A stretch of 22,801 bases of DNA from positions 1 to 22,801 of the forward strand of contig JBOHPP010000081.1 in NCBI GenBank assembly GCA_050731755.1, in the 5' to 3' direction. Position numbers and translations under genes: made by a program. Source of the DNA: JBOHPP01 sp050731755 (GTDB taxonomy: Bacteria; Methylomirabilota; Methylomirabilia; Rokubacteriales; CSP1-6). Position 1 is the stretch's first letter, and each line of letters starts with the position of its first letter. This document shows positions 14,117 through 22,226 of the stretch, piece by piece. Under the pieces are notes generated by a model. The model did not search any database and had not been told where the DNA came from. It saw only the letters and a list, made by a program, of their open reading frames with translations.

Positions 14117-15187
14117 TCAGGGCCCGATGCCCAGGCTCAAGACGCCCCTGAAGAAGTCCAGGATCCCGTGGGCCGCGACCTTGGCTCCGCTCGCCGGCAC
14201 CATCACCATGTCGTGAGGCTCCAGTGGCGGATCCTGGCTGGCGTCCCCGGATATGACCGCCTTCAGGTCGATCCCCGTGATCTCCCGCTTCTCCCCGCTC
14301 GGCAGTGTCCGCACGATCTTGATCTCCTGCGTCGCCGCCACCTTCGTCACTCCCCCCGCCTCCGCCAGCGCCTTCGACACCGTCGTGCCCCGCCGCAGGA
14401 GGTACGCCCCCCGCTTCTCCACTTCGCCGGCGACGTAGTACATGTTCGCTTCCGGCACGAACACCGTGTCTCCGCCCTCGACCACGACGTTGTAGCGGAC
14501 GTCTCCGGTGCGCAGGAGCGCCTCCAGATCCACCACCACCGGCTGTGGCTCTCCTGCCCGGGGCCGAGCGCGCGCGACATACGCCACCCGGTCGGCGTTC
14601 TCCCGGAGCCCCCGCGCCTCGGCCAGCGCTACGAGGACCGTCGTGGCGTTCCCCTTGAGCGCGTACGACCCGGGCTGCTGGACGGCGCCCATCACGGCGA
14701 CCTGCCGTCCCGCGAACTCGACCACGGTCAGCGTCACCCCTGGGTTGACGAGGTACCGGCCCTTGAGGCTGGCCGCGATCTTCGCCTCCGCCTCGGCCAG
14801 CGTGAGTCCGGCCACCGCCTGTCCCTCGCCCAGGAGCGGCAACGCGACCGTCCCGGCTTCGCTGATGCGGGCGGTGCGGGTCAGGTCATCCTGGCCGTGG
14901 ACGTGGATCGTGATCTGATCCTTCGGCGCGAGCCGATAATCGCCGCCGGTCGGCCGCTCGAGCGAGACGGCGGGCGGGGGCGCCCAGCGCGAGGCGAGAG
15001 CCGGCGGCTGCGGTAACGCGCCTGCTGCGGGCGAGGCGAGAGCGAGCGGCTGCGGTAACGCACCTGCTGCGGACGAGGCGAGAGCGGGCGGCTGCGGTAA
15101 CGCGCTCGCTGCGCCGCTCGGAGCGCTGGCGCAACCAGCCCACGCGGCCGGTAAGACAATGACCAGGAGCCCCAGCGTGCGTCGCAT
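14117..15187 (-). CDS. Wza-like polysaccharide export lipoprotein
   Basis: 356 aa from ATG 15187, the first gene of the operon. MRRTLGLLVIVLPAAWAGC is a signal peptide ending in a lipobox-like WAGC, so the protein is probably lipid-anchored. A Pro/Ala linker of three tandem 14-residue repeats follows. Next come a poly-export domain (YRLAPKDQITIHVHGQDDLT, ISEAGTVALPLLG) and SLBB-type domains (QVAVMGAVQQPGSYAL and YYVAGEVEKRGAYLLRRGTT), ending in a probable helix (ILDFFRGVLSLGIG). Wza proteins form the outer-membrane channel for polysaccharide. Starts at 15202 or further upstream are possible by frame, but 15187 is the one that begins a clean signal peptide and lies 17 nt from the -12 element of the sigma54-like promoter. 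No Shine-Dalgarno is present. Confidence 0.9.
   Translation of the reverse strand: MRRTLGLLVIVLPAAWAGCASAPSGAASALPQPPALASSAAGALPQPLALASPAAGALPQPPALASRWAPPPAVSLERPTGGDYRLAPKDQITIHVHGQDDLTRTARISEAGTVALPLLGEGQAVAGLTLAEAEAKIAASLKGRYLVNPGVTLTVVEFAGRQVAVMGAVQQPGSYALKGNATTVLVALAEARGLRENADRVAYVARARPRAGEPQPVVVDLEALLRTGDVRYNVVVEGGDTVFVPEANMYYVAGEVEKRGAYLLRRGTTVSKALAEAGGVTKVAATQEIKIVRTLPSGEKREITGIDLKAVISGDASQDPPLEPHDMVMVPASGAKVAAHGILDFFRGVLSLGIGP
14991..15116. repeat. Three tandem 42-bp units inside the export lipoprotein gene
   Basis: Units begin at 14991, 15033 and 15075, each starting gaggcgagag and containing ggcggctgcggtaacgc or a near copy. The first two are nearly identical; the last 12 bases of the third diverge. 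The period is a multiple of three, so gain or loss of a unit keeps the frame. In protein each unit is 14 residues of the ALPQPPALAS type, forming a flexible linker between the lipid anchor and the channel domain. Confidence 0.9.
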
Positions 15188-15202
15188 CGCGATCCGCAGC
15201 AT

Positions 15203-15218
15203 CGCAAGATGTGTGCCG
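15203..15218 (-). promoter_or_regulatory. Sigma54-type promoter of the 14-gene EPS operon
   Basis: On the minus strand CGGCACACATCTTGCG has GGCAC and CTTGC with exactly 10 nt between GG (15217-15216) and GC (15205-15204); only the first consensus T is missing. A start site about 12 nt on (~15192) leaves a leader of about 5 nt before ATG 15187. It is back to back with the site at 15275-15290. Confidence 0.6.
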
Positions 15219-15274
15219 GTCCGCGCGGAGCTCACGCTCCGCATCGTCGACTGTCGGTCACCCATCCTCGGCTC

Positions 15275-15290
15275 TGGCATCTGCCTTGCG
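15275..15290 (+). promoter_or_regulatory. Sigma54-type promoter of the wzy-wzx-deacetylase unit
   Basis: TGGCATCTGCCTTGCG carries TGGCA and TTGC with exactly 10 nt between GG (15276-15277) and GC (15288-15289). The predicted start site (~15301) leaves about 6 nt before ATG 15307. Together with the site at 15203-15218 it forms a divergent pair in which shared upstream activator binding is not possible between them except within the ~56 bp from 15219 to 15274. Confidence 0.6.
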
Positions 15291-15306
15291 TCGTGCGGTT
15301 ACTGCG

Positions 15307-16779
15307 ATGCGCGCCGCGATCTCCGCCGTCTGCGTGCGGCCCGACGAAGCGTTCCTGATCGGGCTCACCGGACTCCTTCTCGTCACGGGGCTCACCATCG
15401 GGGGTCAAACGCCCGTGGCGTACCTCGTGATCGCGCTCCCGATCATCGTTGGCGTCACATGGTGGCGTCCGGTCTACGGTTTCGCGCTGCTTCTCGGTCT
15501 GGCCCTCATCACCGAGGAGTTCGAGATCGGGACCCTCGCGGGGACCATCCAGCCGTTCTCGCTGCAGATGCTCCCGATCTTCCGCAACCTCAAGGACTAC
15601 ACGCCGTTCACCGGCATCGCGGCCAACGCCGTCGAAATCTGGGTGGTTCTCCTCGTCGGAACCTGGCTCATCCAAGGCGTTCTGGCCCACCGCCTCCGGC
15701 TGGCGCCGCCGCCGTGCACGGTGGCGTGGATCCTGGCGGTCCTGACGATCGCCCTCGCCTTCGGAATCGGCATCGCGGCCGGCGGCGACGTCAAGCCCGC
15801 GCTGTGGGAGGTGCGGGCGCTCGGGTACCTGCTCGGGCTCGCCTGGCTGGTTCCGCAGATCGTTCAGCGCCGGAGCGATCTGCACCTGATCCTCTGGGTC
15901 GTCACGCTGGCCCTGGGCCTCAAGGCTCTTCAGGGCCTCTACCGCTATTTCGTCATCCTGCGCACGGAGTTAGACCTGAACGAGACGTTCATGGCTCATG
16001 AGGACCCGGTGATGTTCGTGCCGCTGCTCCTCCTGGGGATCGTGCTCATCCACGAGCGCGCCACCCCTGTGCTCCGACGCGCGATATTGGTGAGCGCGCC
16101 GGTCATGCTGCTGGCGCTCATGCTCACCCAGCGCCGCGCCGCCTACGTCAGCTTCGGCGTCTGCGCCCCCTTTCTCGCCCTCGCGGTGTCGGCCGTCGCG
16201 CGCCGTAAGCTTCTGCGCCTGTTGGTGCCTTGCTTGCTGGTGGCCGCCGCCTACGCCCTGGCGTTCGCCGGGTCGAGCTCGCCGTGGGCCCGGCCGATCG
16301 AACGGGCGCTGTCCCTTCTCGATCCCGCAAAGTCTTCCAATCTCTATCGGATTCTCGAGCTGGAGAACCTCCAGTACACGATCCAGACCCATCCGTGGGG
16401 CATCGGCTTCGGCCACCCGTACGAGATGCACCGCTCGCTGCCCAAGCTCGGGTTCCCGCTTTACGAGTACATCCCGCACAACGAGGTGATGTGGATCTGG
16501 GTCAAGGCCGGCACGATCGGCTTCATCCTCGTCATGTTCTTCTTCGCAAGGGTGGTGGCTGACTCGACGTGGACTTACCGCTACCTCCCCGATCCGCTGC
16601 TCCGCGCCGTGGCCGTCGTCATCGGCCTTGCCGTGGTGAACCAGCTCGTCGCCTCCTATTACGACCTGCAGCTGACGTACTCGCGCAACATGATTTACCT
16701 CGGCACGCTCATCGGTCTCCTCCGCCCGATCCAGGAGTGGGGCGGGCTCGCCGCCGCCACGCCGCGCTGGCGGCTGTGA
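15307..16779 (+). CDS. Wzy/O-antigen-ligase-like polysaccharide polymerase
   Basis: 490 aa from ATG 15307, chosen because it begins just before the first membrane segment and lies 18 nt from the promoter's -12 element; longer starts (15211) would overlap the divergent gene and are Arg/Ser-rich. About 10-12 membrane segments are visible, e.g. FLIGLTGLLLVTGLTIGG, VAYLVIALPIIVGV and WILAVLTIALAFGIGIAAGG. A long periplasmic stretch around residues 355-420 contains YRILELENLQYTIQTHPWGI, GFGHPYEM and YIPHNEVMWIWVKAG; the G-x-G and PHNEV elements are typical of the Wzy_C/WaaL family. Wzy links lipid-bound repeat units into polymer. WaaL-type ligase activity cannot be excluded, but the Wzc/Wza genes make polymerase more likely. 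Confidence 0.88.
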   Translation: MRAAISAVCVRPDEAFLIGLTGLLLVTGLTIGGQTPVAYLVIALPIIVGVTWWRPVYGFALLLGLALITEEFEIGTLAGTIQPFSLQMLPIFRNLKDYTPFTGIAANAVEIWVVLLVGTWLIQGVLAHRLRLAPPPCTVAWILAVLTIALAFGIGIAAGGDVKPALWEVRALGYLLGLAWLVPQIVQRRSDLHLILWVVTLALGLKALQGLYRYFVILRTELDLNETFMAHEDPVMFVPLLLLGIVLIHERATPVLRRAILVSAPVMLLALMLTQRRAAYVSFGVCAPFLALAVSAVARRKLLRLLVPCLLVAAAYALAFAGSSSPWARPIERALSLLDPAKSSNLYRILELENLQYTIQTHPWGIGFGHPYEMHRSLPKLGFPLYEYIPHNEVMWIWVKAGTIGFILVMFFFARVVADSTWTYRYLPDPLLRAVAVVIGLAVVNQLVASYYDLQLTYSRNMIYLGTLIGLLRPIQEWGGLAAATPRWRL

Positions 16780-16825
16780 GACGGACGGAACTGTGATCTG
16801 CGCGCGGCGCGTCCGGGCCGCCGGG

Positions 16826-16846
16826 GGGCCTCGGTTTGGAAGGCCC
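16826..16846 (+). other. Hairpin after the polymerase gene
   Basis: GGGCCT and AGGCCC form a 6-bp stem with a 9-nt loop 47 bp after the polymerase stop. No T run follows, so it is not a standard terminator; it might stabilise the mRNA end or act with Rho. Confidence 0.25.
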
Positions 16847-16856
16847 ATACCACTTC

Positions 16857-16872
16857 AGGGCACGAGCTTGCT
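16857..16872 (+). promoter_or_regulatory. Weak sigma54-like match upstream of the flippase gene
   Basis: AGGGCACGAGCTTGCT contains GGCACG and CTTGCT. GG at 16858-16859 is 10 nt from GC at 16870-16871, but the CAC block is then one base out of register. Start would be ~16883, giving a ~128-nt leader that includes a CTACC-N7-GGTAG hairpin at about 16934-16950. Less convincing than the other EPS sites. Confidence 0.3.
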
Positions 16873-17010
16873 CTCTCTGAGTCGCCGACGATCTACTGAA
16901 GGCAGGACGAACCAGCGAGCTCCCCACCATCTACCGTTTATAGGTAGGGCCGTGCTCAACCCGTCGCGAATGCCGCGTGGAAGACCGGTCAGTTTCTTAC
17001 CAGCCTCGCC

Positions 17011-18483
17011 GTGGATCCGCTGAAGAGCATCTTCCGCAACTCCTCGCTCCTGCTCGCAGCCCAGACGGGCTCGAGTCTCATCGGGATGGCGCTCGTCGTC
17101 CTCCTGCCGCGCTTTCTGGGGGACGTCGAGTTCGGCCGCCTGCACCTGGTGCTGTCGCTCACCATGATGTTCGGGGTCGCGGTCGAGTTCGGCCTCACGC
17201 AGGTATTGGCCCGCGCGATCGCCTGCCAGCGGGGACTGGCTCGACCGTACCTCCGGACGGCGGTGGTGGCGATCGCGATACTCGGAGCGGCGCTCTACGT
17301 AGCCCTCCTGGGCACCGTCCGCCTCCTGGGACACCACCCGAGCACCCTGGAACTGGCCATGATCCTTGGAATCGTCATGGTCGGCGAGGCGCTCTGTCAG
17401 GTGCTACGCGCCGTGTTCCAGGCCCACGAACGGATGCTCGTGCCGGTTCTGGCCCGGATCGCGGGCAACGCGTTCACGCTGGCCGTCGCAGTCCCGCTGC
17501 TCCTGCAGGGGCAAGGGGTCCAGGTCGTCGCCATCGTCATGGCACTCGCGGTGGTCCTGCAGGTCGCCGTCAACACGGTGGCTGTCCGGCGCCTGGAGGG
17601 CTTCCGGCGGCCGGCCTCGGCGGCGGCGGCCGGATCCGCTCTGCTCGCGGCCGGGCTGCCGTTCCTGGTGGGGCAGGCGCTGGGAAATCTCTATTTCCGG
17701 ATGGATGTCGTGATGCTCGGCTGGCTCACGACCGAGGCCACCGTGGGGTGGTACGGGATCGCCTCCCGGCTGCTCGACGCCCTCTGTTTCGTGCCCCAGG
17801 TCCTCACGATGGCCACGTTCCCGGTCGCGGCGCGCCTGTGGGTGACGGCGCCAGACGAGTTCCGCGCGACCATCCGCAAGACGCTCCACGTCCTGCTCGT
17901 CGTCACCGTGCCGGTGGTGGTGACTCTCCTGACGCTGGCCCGGGAGATCGTGAGCCTGCTCTTCACGCTGGAGGCGTTCGGTCCGGCCGTGCCTATTCTT
18001 CAGGTCCACGCCGTCACGCTCGGCGTCCTGTTCGTCGACTTCTTCCTGGTCGGCGTTCTCATGGCCATCGGTCGTGAACGGACCTGGATCGCGGTCGCCG
18101 CGGCCGCTTGTGTCTTGAGCCCTCTCTTGAGCCGTCTGCTGATCCCGCTGGCCGAGTCTCGCTACAACAACGGCGGCATCGGGGCAGCCCTCGGCACGCT
18201 GCTGACGGAAGTCTTCATCATGGCTTGCGCGTTGCGCCTCCTACCGGCGGGAACCCTGGGGGTGGAGTCGCGGCGGGTCGCAGTGCAGGTGGCCGGCGCT
18301 GGCGTGGCTATGGCACTCATTGTGCTCCTCGGTCGGGCTCTCGATCTGCCGTGGATGCTGGCCGCCGTCGGCGGCGGGCTTGCCTACCTCGCCCTCGTTA
18401 TCCGCCTCGCCATCCTGCCGTCCGAGGCCACTCGCTGGATCCTGGCAGTGGTCCCGTGGCGGGCGCCAGCCCGGGTGGTATAG
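17011..18483 (+). CDS. Wzx-like flippase (MOP superfamily)
   Basis: 490 aa from GTG 17011. MOP-type exporters carry undecaprenyl-linked repeat units from the inner to the outer face of the cytoplasmic membrane. About 14 hydrophobic segments are present. Typical elements: FRNSSLLLAAQTGSSLIGMA at the start, LPRFLGDVEFGRLHLVLSL, QVLRAVFQAHERM, LGNLYFRMDVVMLGWLTTEA with the family's R-x-D (near 230), VGWYGIASRLLDAL, and FPVAARLW. The start is uncertain: no Shine-Dalgarno is seen, but this GTG begins the first conserved helix. A 17-codon ORF from ATG 16971 ends just inside the gene (TGA 17021-17023), which might couple translation. It lies 231 bp after the polymerase gene and may be cotranscribed with it. 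Confidence 0.9.
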   Translation: MDPLKSIFRNSSLLLAAQTGSSLIGMALVVLLPRFLGDVEFGRLHLVLSLTMMFGVAVEFGLTQVLARAIACQRGLARPYLRTAVVAIAILGAALYVALLGTVRLLGHHPSTLELAMILGIVMVGEALCQVLRAVFQAHERMLVPVLARIAGNAFTLAVAVPLLLQGQGVQVVAIVMALAVVLQVAVNTVAVRRLEGFRRPASAAAAGSALLAAGLPFLVGQALGNLYFRMDVVMLGWLTTEATVGWYGIASRLLDALCFVPQVLTMATFPVAARLWVTAPDEFRATIRKTLHVLLVVTVPVVVTLLTLAREIVSLLFTLEAFGPAVPILQVHAVTLGVLFVDFFLVGVLMAIGRERTWIAVAAAACVLSPLLSRLLIPLAESRYNNGGIGAALGTLLTEVFIMACALRLLPAGTLGVESRRVAVQVAGAGVAMALIVLLGRALDLPWMLAAVGGGLAYLALVIRLAILPSEATRWILAVVPWRAPARVV

Positions 18484-18596
18484 ATGAAGCACGGCCCGCC
18501 TCGCTCAGGCCGACTCACTCAGGCTCGCCTCGCGCGCCGGACGCGCTGCGGCTTCGCACTGCCACGGCGCAAGCCGGCCTCACGGCCCTCGTTACC

Positions 18597-19331
18597 ATGA
18601 TGCCGCTCGGGTACCGCCAGTCCCCAATCCTTATGTATCATCGGCTCACCCCGCGGACCGGCAGCCATCCCTGCAGCATCGCCGTGGCCCGCTTCCGCTG
18701 GCAGCTCGCCTATCTGCGCGTCCTGGGGTATCGCTCCCTGCCGCCGCGCATGGTCGCCGAGCACATGCGGCGTGGCACGCCCGTCCCGCCGCGGAGGGTC
18801 GTGATCACCTTCGACGACGGCTACCTGGACGCGCTCACCCTCGCGCTGCCTCTCTTGCGCGAGTACGGCTTCTCGGCGACGTGTTACGTCGTGGCCGGCG
18901 CGGTCGGCCAGGTCTCGGGCTGGACCGCCCCGGCGTCGCTCATGGACTGGCCAGACCTCCGGGCCTGGCTGGAAGGGGGAATGGAGGTCGGCTCGCACTC
19001 GCTCACCCATCCCGACCTCACGATGCTTGGCGACGCCGCGCTGCGCGAGGAGGTGGTGGCCTCCAGGGCGCGACTGGAGGATGGGCTCGGGATGCCGGTG
19101 CGCTCCTTCGCCTACCCGTTCAACCGCGTGGACCGCCGAGCCCTGGAGGCGGTGGCCGCCGCCGGCTACGACGACGCGGTCGCGGGGGCCGAAATTCTTC
19201 GCTCGCCATACACGCTCGTCCGCGGCGACGCCGCGCGGGGGCCGTGGTGGCGCTTTGGCCTCCGCTTGTTCCCGGCGTACCCGGCAATGCGTGGCCTCTA
19301 CCGCACTCTCGTCCCCTGCCGCGTGGGTTAG
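18597..19331 (+). CDS. Polysaccharide deacetylase (NodB-type, CE4)
   Basis: 244 aa from the ATG ATG at 18597-18602. CE4 enzymes remove N- or O-acetyl groups from glycans with a bound metal. Motif 1 is VVITFDDGYLDA (D73-D74), motif 2 is GSHSLTHPDL with the H-x3-H metal ligands, and motif 3 is FAYPFNR; preceding QSPILMYHRL (8-17) is the usual first strand. No signal peptide is visible from this start. An in-frame upstream extension is possible but lacks a good start codon before 18484, and no Shine-Dalgarno is present. So it may act in the cytoplasm or be exported by other means. It lies 113 nt after the flippase gene and would fit de-N-acetylation of HexNAc residues in the polymer. Confidence 0.88.
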   Translation: MMPLGYRQSPILMYHRLTPRTGSHPCSIAVARFRWQLAYLRVLGYRSLPPRMVAEHMRRGTPVPPRRVVITFDDGYLDALTLALPLLREYGFSATCYVVAGAVGQVSGWTAPASLMDWPDLRAWLEGGMEVGSHSLTHPDLTMLGDAALREEVVASRARLEDGLGMPVRSFAYPFNRVDRRALEAVAAAGYDDAVAGAEILRSPYTLVRGDAARGPWWRFGLRLFPAYPAMRGLYRTLVPCRVG

Positions 19332-19349
19332 CCGCGGCGATCAGCGGCT
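19330..19349. terminator. Hairpin between convergent genes
   Basis: AGCCGC and GCGGCT form a 6-bp stem around an 8-nt loop exactly at the junction where the deacetylase (stop 19331) and GH9 gene (stop 19341) meet with 9 bp between them. There is no T run on either strand, so termination here would not be of the standard intrinsic kind. Confidence 0.25.
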
Positions 19350-20996
19350 CGCTTCGGCGAGGATGTGGGCGAGCGCCGCGGTCCAGTAGATCGCGTGCTC
19401 GTTCACCCCGTAGAGGCGATCGTCGTCCCGGTAGGCTTGGGCCGGGAACGGCACCACGAGGCCTTCCCGCTGCGCATTGGGGCCGCCGACGAGGAGGCCG
19501 GGTACGACGAGGCGGGCCGGGTGAGCGATCGCCGGCTGGTGATACGGGCGGCGTACCGGATCCGTACCGAGTCCGGTCACGAAGCTTTTGCCGAGCGCGT
19601 TCCGCCCGAGGACGTAGTGGAGCTGATCGAGCGCTGCGTCCCTGAACGCTCGCCGGCCCGTTTCCCGGAACGCCGCGAAGAGCTGAACCGCTCGCTCGAG
19701 CGCCAGACCGTTCGACCCCCAGTAGTAATCCTTGAGCGTCAAGGCCACCCGGTAACCGCCCTGGTTCACGGCGTTGGTCACCCAGCCGGCGCGCTCGGCC
19801 AGCGTCGCCTGCAGCCGTCTTCCGGTGCCGGCATCGAGCAGGCTCCCGTCCTCGAGCAGCGTGAGGTAGGCGAGGTTCTGGACCCGGCGCCAGGAGGCGG
19901 GGTAGTCGAACGGCGGCCAGCGGTCGAAGCTCCCGAGCGCGGCCGCCCGATAGCGCGCGTCCCCGGTGGCCCGCCACAGCTCCGCGGCCGCCCAGAATCG
20001 CTCGTCCCGGTCGTCGTCGTCGTCGTAGGCGCCGCCCTCGACACCGGAGGGATTTGAAAAGCCCCCAGCCGGCACGATATCCGGATGCCGCTCGAGCCAG
20101 CGCCAGGCAGCCTCGGCCGAGCCGAGGAGCCGGGCGGCGTACCCGCGGTCGCGTGCCGCGTACAAGCGCGCGGCGCGCGCCCCGGTCGCGGCGAGGGTGG
20201 CGGTGGCCACGGAGGAGACGCCGAAGAGGTAGCGCGGCTCGTGGTCCTGGTGCGGCGCTCGGTCGGCTGTCCACCGCGCCGGCCCAACCTTATGGTGGAC
20301 CCCGCCGTCTTCCCGCTGCATCCGAAGCAGCCAGTCGAGTTCCCACCGCATCTCGTCGAGCAGCCCCGGTGGTTGCGCCAGGTCGTGGACGACCGCCAGG
20401 TGCCAGAGCGTGATCCCGGCTGCCGGCACGTACTTTCCGTAGTCGCCGGCGTCGTGCCAGCCGCCCGTTACATCGCGCCGCGCGCCTGACGGGCCCCACT
20501 CACGGGCATCGGTGAGGTGGCAGGCCGGGTGAGCGAATGGCGAGCCGTCCTGGATCGCCGTCCCGCAGCGCTGGTAGGTGAAGGTTCGGAGAACTGTACG
20601 CAGGGCGTTCACGTATACCGCGTTGTCGACCCGAAACGGGAGAGACGCCGTGACGCCGGGCGCCGTCACCACATACTCGCCGGGGATGGTGAGCGCGGTG
20701 AAGTCGAGCGCGCTGATGCGGTCGCCGGAGGCGGGATCGCGCGGACCCGGCGCGGCGGCCTGCCCCTCGAACACAATGCGTCCGGTGGCGGCCTCCCGGA
20801 CCGCAAAAGCGGCGGGCGCGGCGGCCACCAGTGCCAGCTTCGTCTCGCCGGGCCTGTAGCCGAGCTGATCGACGCGGATCGCCGGCCCTTGACCGCCGAA
20901 CCCGTGCGCTCCGACCAGCGCGACCACGAGGAGCGCCAGTGCCGGCCCCGCTACCCACATCCATCCCGGCGGGCTTGGCCGAAGCACCCCGTTCAC
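19341..20996 (-). CDS. GH9 glycoside hydrolase (endoglucanase-like) with N-terminal Ig domain
   Basis: 551 aa from GTG 20996, which overlaps the GT4 stop as GTGA; the much longer open frame upstream is a shadow. A signal anchor or signal peptide (residues 12-30) is followed by a CelD_N-type Ig-like domain (IRVDQLGYRPGETKLALV, then LDFTALTIPGEYVV). The (alpha/alpha)6 catalytic domain carries GGWHDAGDYGKYV with the Asp pair D182/D185, FSNPSG, EGGAY followed by five Asp and RDERFWAAAELW, VLGRNALGKSFVTG, YHQPAIAHP, and NEHAIYWTAAL near the C-terminus with the probable acid E533. GH9 enzymes cleave beta-1,4-glucans with inversion; here it may trim or release the EPS. This would suit a beta-1,4-linked backbone, which is inference. 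Confidence 0.93.
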   Translation of the reverse strand: MNGVLRPSPPGWMWVAGPALALLVVALVGAHGFGGQGPAIRVDQLGYRPGETKLALVAAAPAAFAVREAATGRIVFEGQAAAPGPRDPASGDRISALDFTALTIPGEYVVTAPGVTASLPFRVDNAVYVNALRTVLRTFTYQRCGTAIQDGSPFAHPACHLTDAREWGPSGARRDVTGGWHDAGDYGKYVPAAGITLWHLAVVHDLAQPPGLLDEMRWELDWLLRMQREDGGVHHKVGPARWTADRAPHQDHEPRYLFGVSSVATATLAATGARAARLYAARDRGYAARLLGSAEAAWRWLERHPDIVPAGGFSNPSGVEGGAYDDDDDRDERFWAAAELWRATGDARYRAAALGSFDRWPPFDYPASWRRVQNLAYLTLLEDGSLLDAGTGRRLQATLAERAGWVTNAVNQGGYRVALTLKDYYWGSNGLALERAVQLFAAFRETGRRAFRDAALDQLHYVLGRNALGKSFVTGLGTDPVRRPYHQPAIAHPARLVVPGLLVGGPNAQREGLVVPFPAQAYRDDDRLYGVNEHAIYWTAALAHILAEASR

Positions 20997-22219
20997 GAGC
21001 GCCGGACCAATCCCGGTTCGGCCTGTGCCCTGCCATGTCGGCCGGCCAGTTCCCGGTAGAGGTCGTTCAGCGTGGCGCCGATCGCTTCCCAGCGATATCG
21101 TCGCTCCACCAGGGCTCGCCCGCGCGCCCCGAGCCGTGCGCGAAGGACGGGATCGCGCAGGCACCGGACCACGGCATCCGCGAAGGCCTGGGGAGCGTCG
21201 GCAACGATGATCTCCTCGCCTGGCGTGATCTCCAGCCCCTCGCAGCCGAGCGACGTGGAGACTACGGCGCGCCCGCTCGCCAGCGCCTCGAGGATCTTCA
21301 GGCGGGTGCCGCCCCCTACCCGCAGAGGGACGACGAACACGGCTGCCCGCCGCATCCACGGTCGCACGTCGGGGACGGTGCCAGTGACCACGATCCCGTC
21401 CCGGGTCAGCGCCCGTACCCGTGCCGGCGGGCTCTTGCCCACCACCGTGAGCACCGACTCGGGGGCCTGCGTGCGAATGCGGGGCCAGATCTCGCCGGCG
21501 AAGTACAGGACACCGTCCGTGTTCGGGTGGTAGTCCATGGCCCCGGTGAACAGGACCGACCTCGGGTCCTCCGGCGCCCCGTCCGGCATGAAAAAGGTGG
21601 TGTCCACCCCGTTCGGGATCACGTGGATCGGGACCTCCGGCACGTCGGGCGCGAGCGCGGCCCGGTCCACGTCGGAGGTGGCGAGGACGGCGTCGACGCG
21701 CTGGCACGCCGCCAGCTCGGCCTGGCGGAGCTTCTGGGCCTCGAGCCGGTTGTATAGTCGACGAAGCGGCGACCGCACCTGCCGCCAGGTCCGCTCGAGG
21801 AGCTGGTACTCGATGTTGTGCTCGTCCAGCACTTTCAGAATTGTGGCGGGCAGCTTGTAGTACGGGGCCATGTCACCGCCCTCCAGCTGCACGAGGTCGA
21901 AACGCCGCTGGGCCAGGAGCCTCGCCAGGGCGGCCGCCATCACCGGCGAGTAGGTGGCGTAGTAGCTGTAAGGGCGGGCCAGGAGCGCGCGGATCTGGTA
22001 GAGGCGCTTGCGCCGGGCCCCCGGCGGATGGTCGACAGTGTGGACGCCGGCGCAGAGCTCCCGAAGCGGGCCGAGGGCCGCTCGCTCCTCGGGAGAGGCG
22101 AAGCAGAGCACCGTCACCTGGTGCTCCCGGGCGAGCATTCGCACGAGGGAGTAGGTGCGGATGGATGCCCCGAAGTAGTGCGGGTGCGGCGGGTACGGCG
22201 CGAGAACCAGGATCTCCAC
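20993..22219 (-). CDS. GT4-family glycosyltransferase
   Basis: 408 aa from GTG 22219. It is a GT-B enzyme with an N-terminal acceptor domain (ILVLAPYPPHPHYFGASIRT, YSLVRMLA), a central DEHNIEYQLLERTW, and a C-terminal donor domain (HVIPNGVDTTFF, LFTGAMDYHPNTDGVLYFAG, LTVVGKSPPARVRAL, VPLRVGGGTRLKILEALASG and VVSTSLGCEGLEI). The FTGAMDYxPNxDGV pattern is one I associate with sugar transferases of exosortase/EpsH-type EPS loci (TIGR03087), but no exosortase is in the window. It follows the 64-aa membrane protein by 7 bp and overlaps the GH9 gene by 4. The added sugar is unknown. It probably acts on the lipid-linked unit at the cytoplasmic face. Confidence 0.92.
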   Translation of the reverse strand: MEILVLAPYPPHPHYFGASIRTYSLVRMLAREHQVTVLCFASPEERAALGPLRELCAGVHTVDHPPGARRKRLYQIRALLARPYSYYATYSPVMAAALARLLAQRRFDLVQLEGGDMAPYYKLPATILKVLDEHNIEYQLLERTWRQVRSPLRRLYNRLEAQKLRQAELAACQRVDAVLATSDVDRAALAPDVPEVPIHVIPNGVDTTFFMPDGAPEDPRSVLFTGAMDYHPNTDGVLYFAGEIWPRIRTQAPESVLTVVGKSPPARVRALTRDGIVVTGTVPDVRPWMRRAAVFVVPLRVGGGTRLKILEALASGRAVVSTSLGCEGLEITPGEEIIVADAPQAFADAVVRCLRDPVLRARLGARGRALVERRYRWEAIGATLNDLYRELAGRHGRAQAEPGLVRRS

Positions 22220-22226
22220 GGCAGCG

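Noticed and set aside
14991..15116. CRISPR-like repeats
   Set aside because: The units are directly adjacent without spacers and lie in frame within a coding gene.
18484..18600. 38-codon ORF between the flippase and deacetylase genes
   Set aside because: ATG directly after the flippase stop and a TGA overlapping the deacetylase ATG are suggestive, but the product is Arg/Pro-rich with poor codon character and no ribosome site.
20020..20034. GTC/GAC trinucleotide run as a repeat element
   Set aside because: It is five to six Asp codons inside the GH9 gene, next to a conserved acidic loop, and needs no other explanation.
19120..20274. 384-aa minus-strand frame overlapping the GH9 gene
   Set aside because: Arg/Ala/Gly-rich translation without motifs; the GH9 catalytic residues are in the other frame.
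19341..21707. 788-aa version of the GH9 protein
   Set aside because: The extra N-terminal part is out-of-frame shadow of the GT4 gene; GTG 20996 gives a signal sequence directly before the Ig-like domain.
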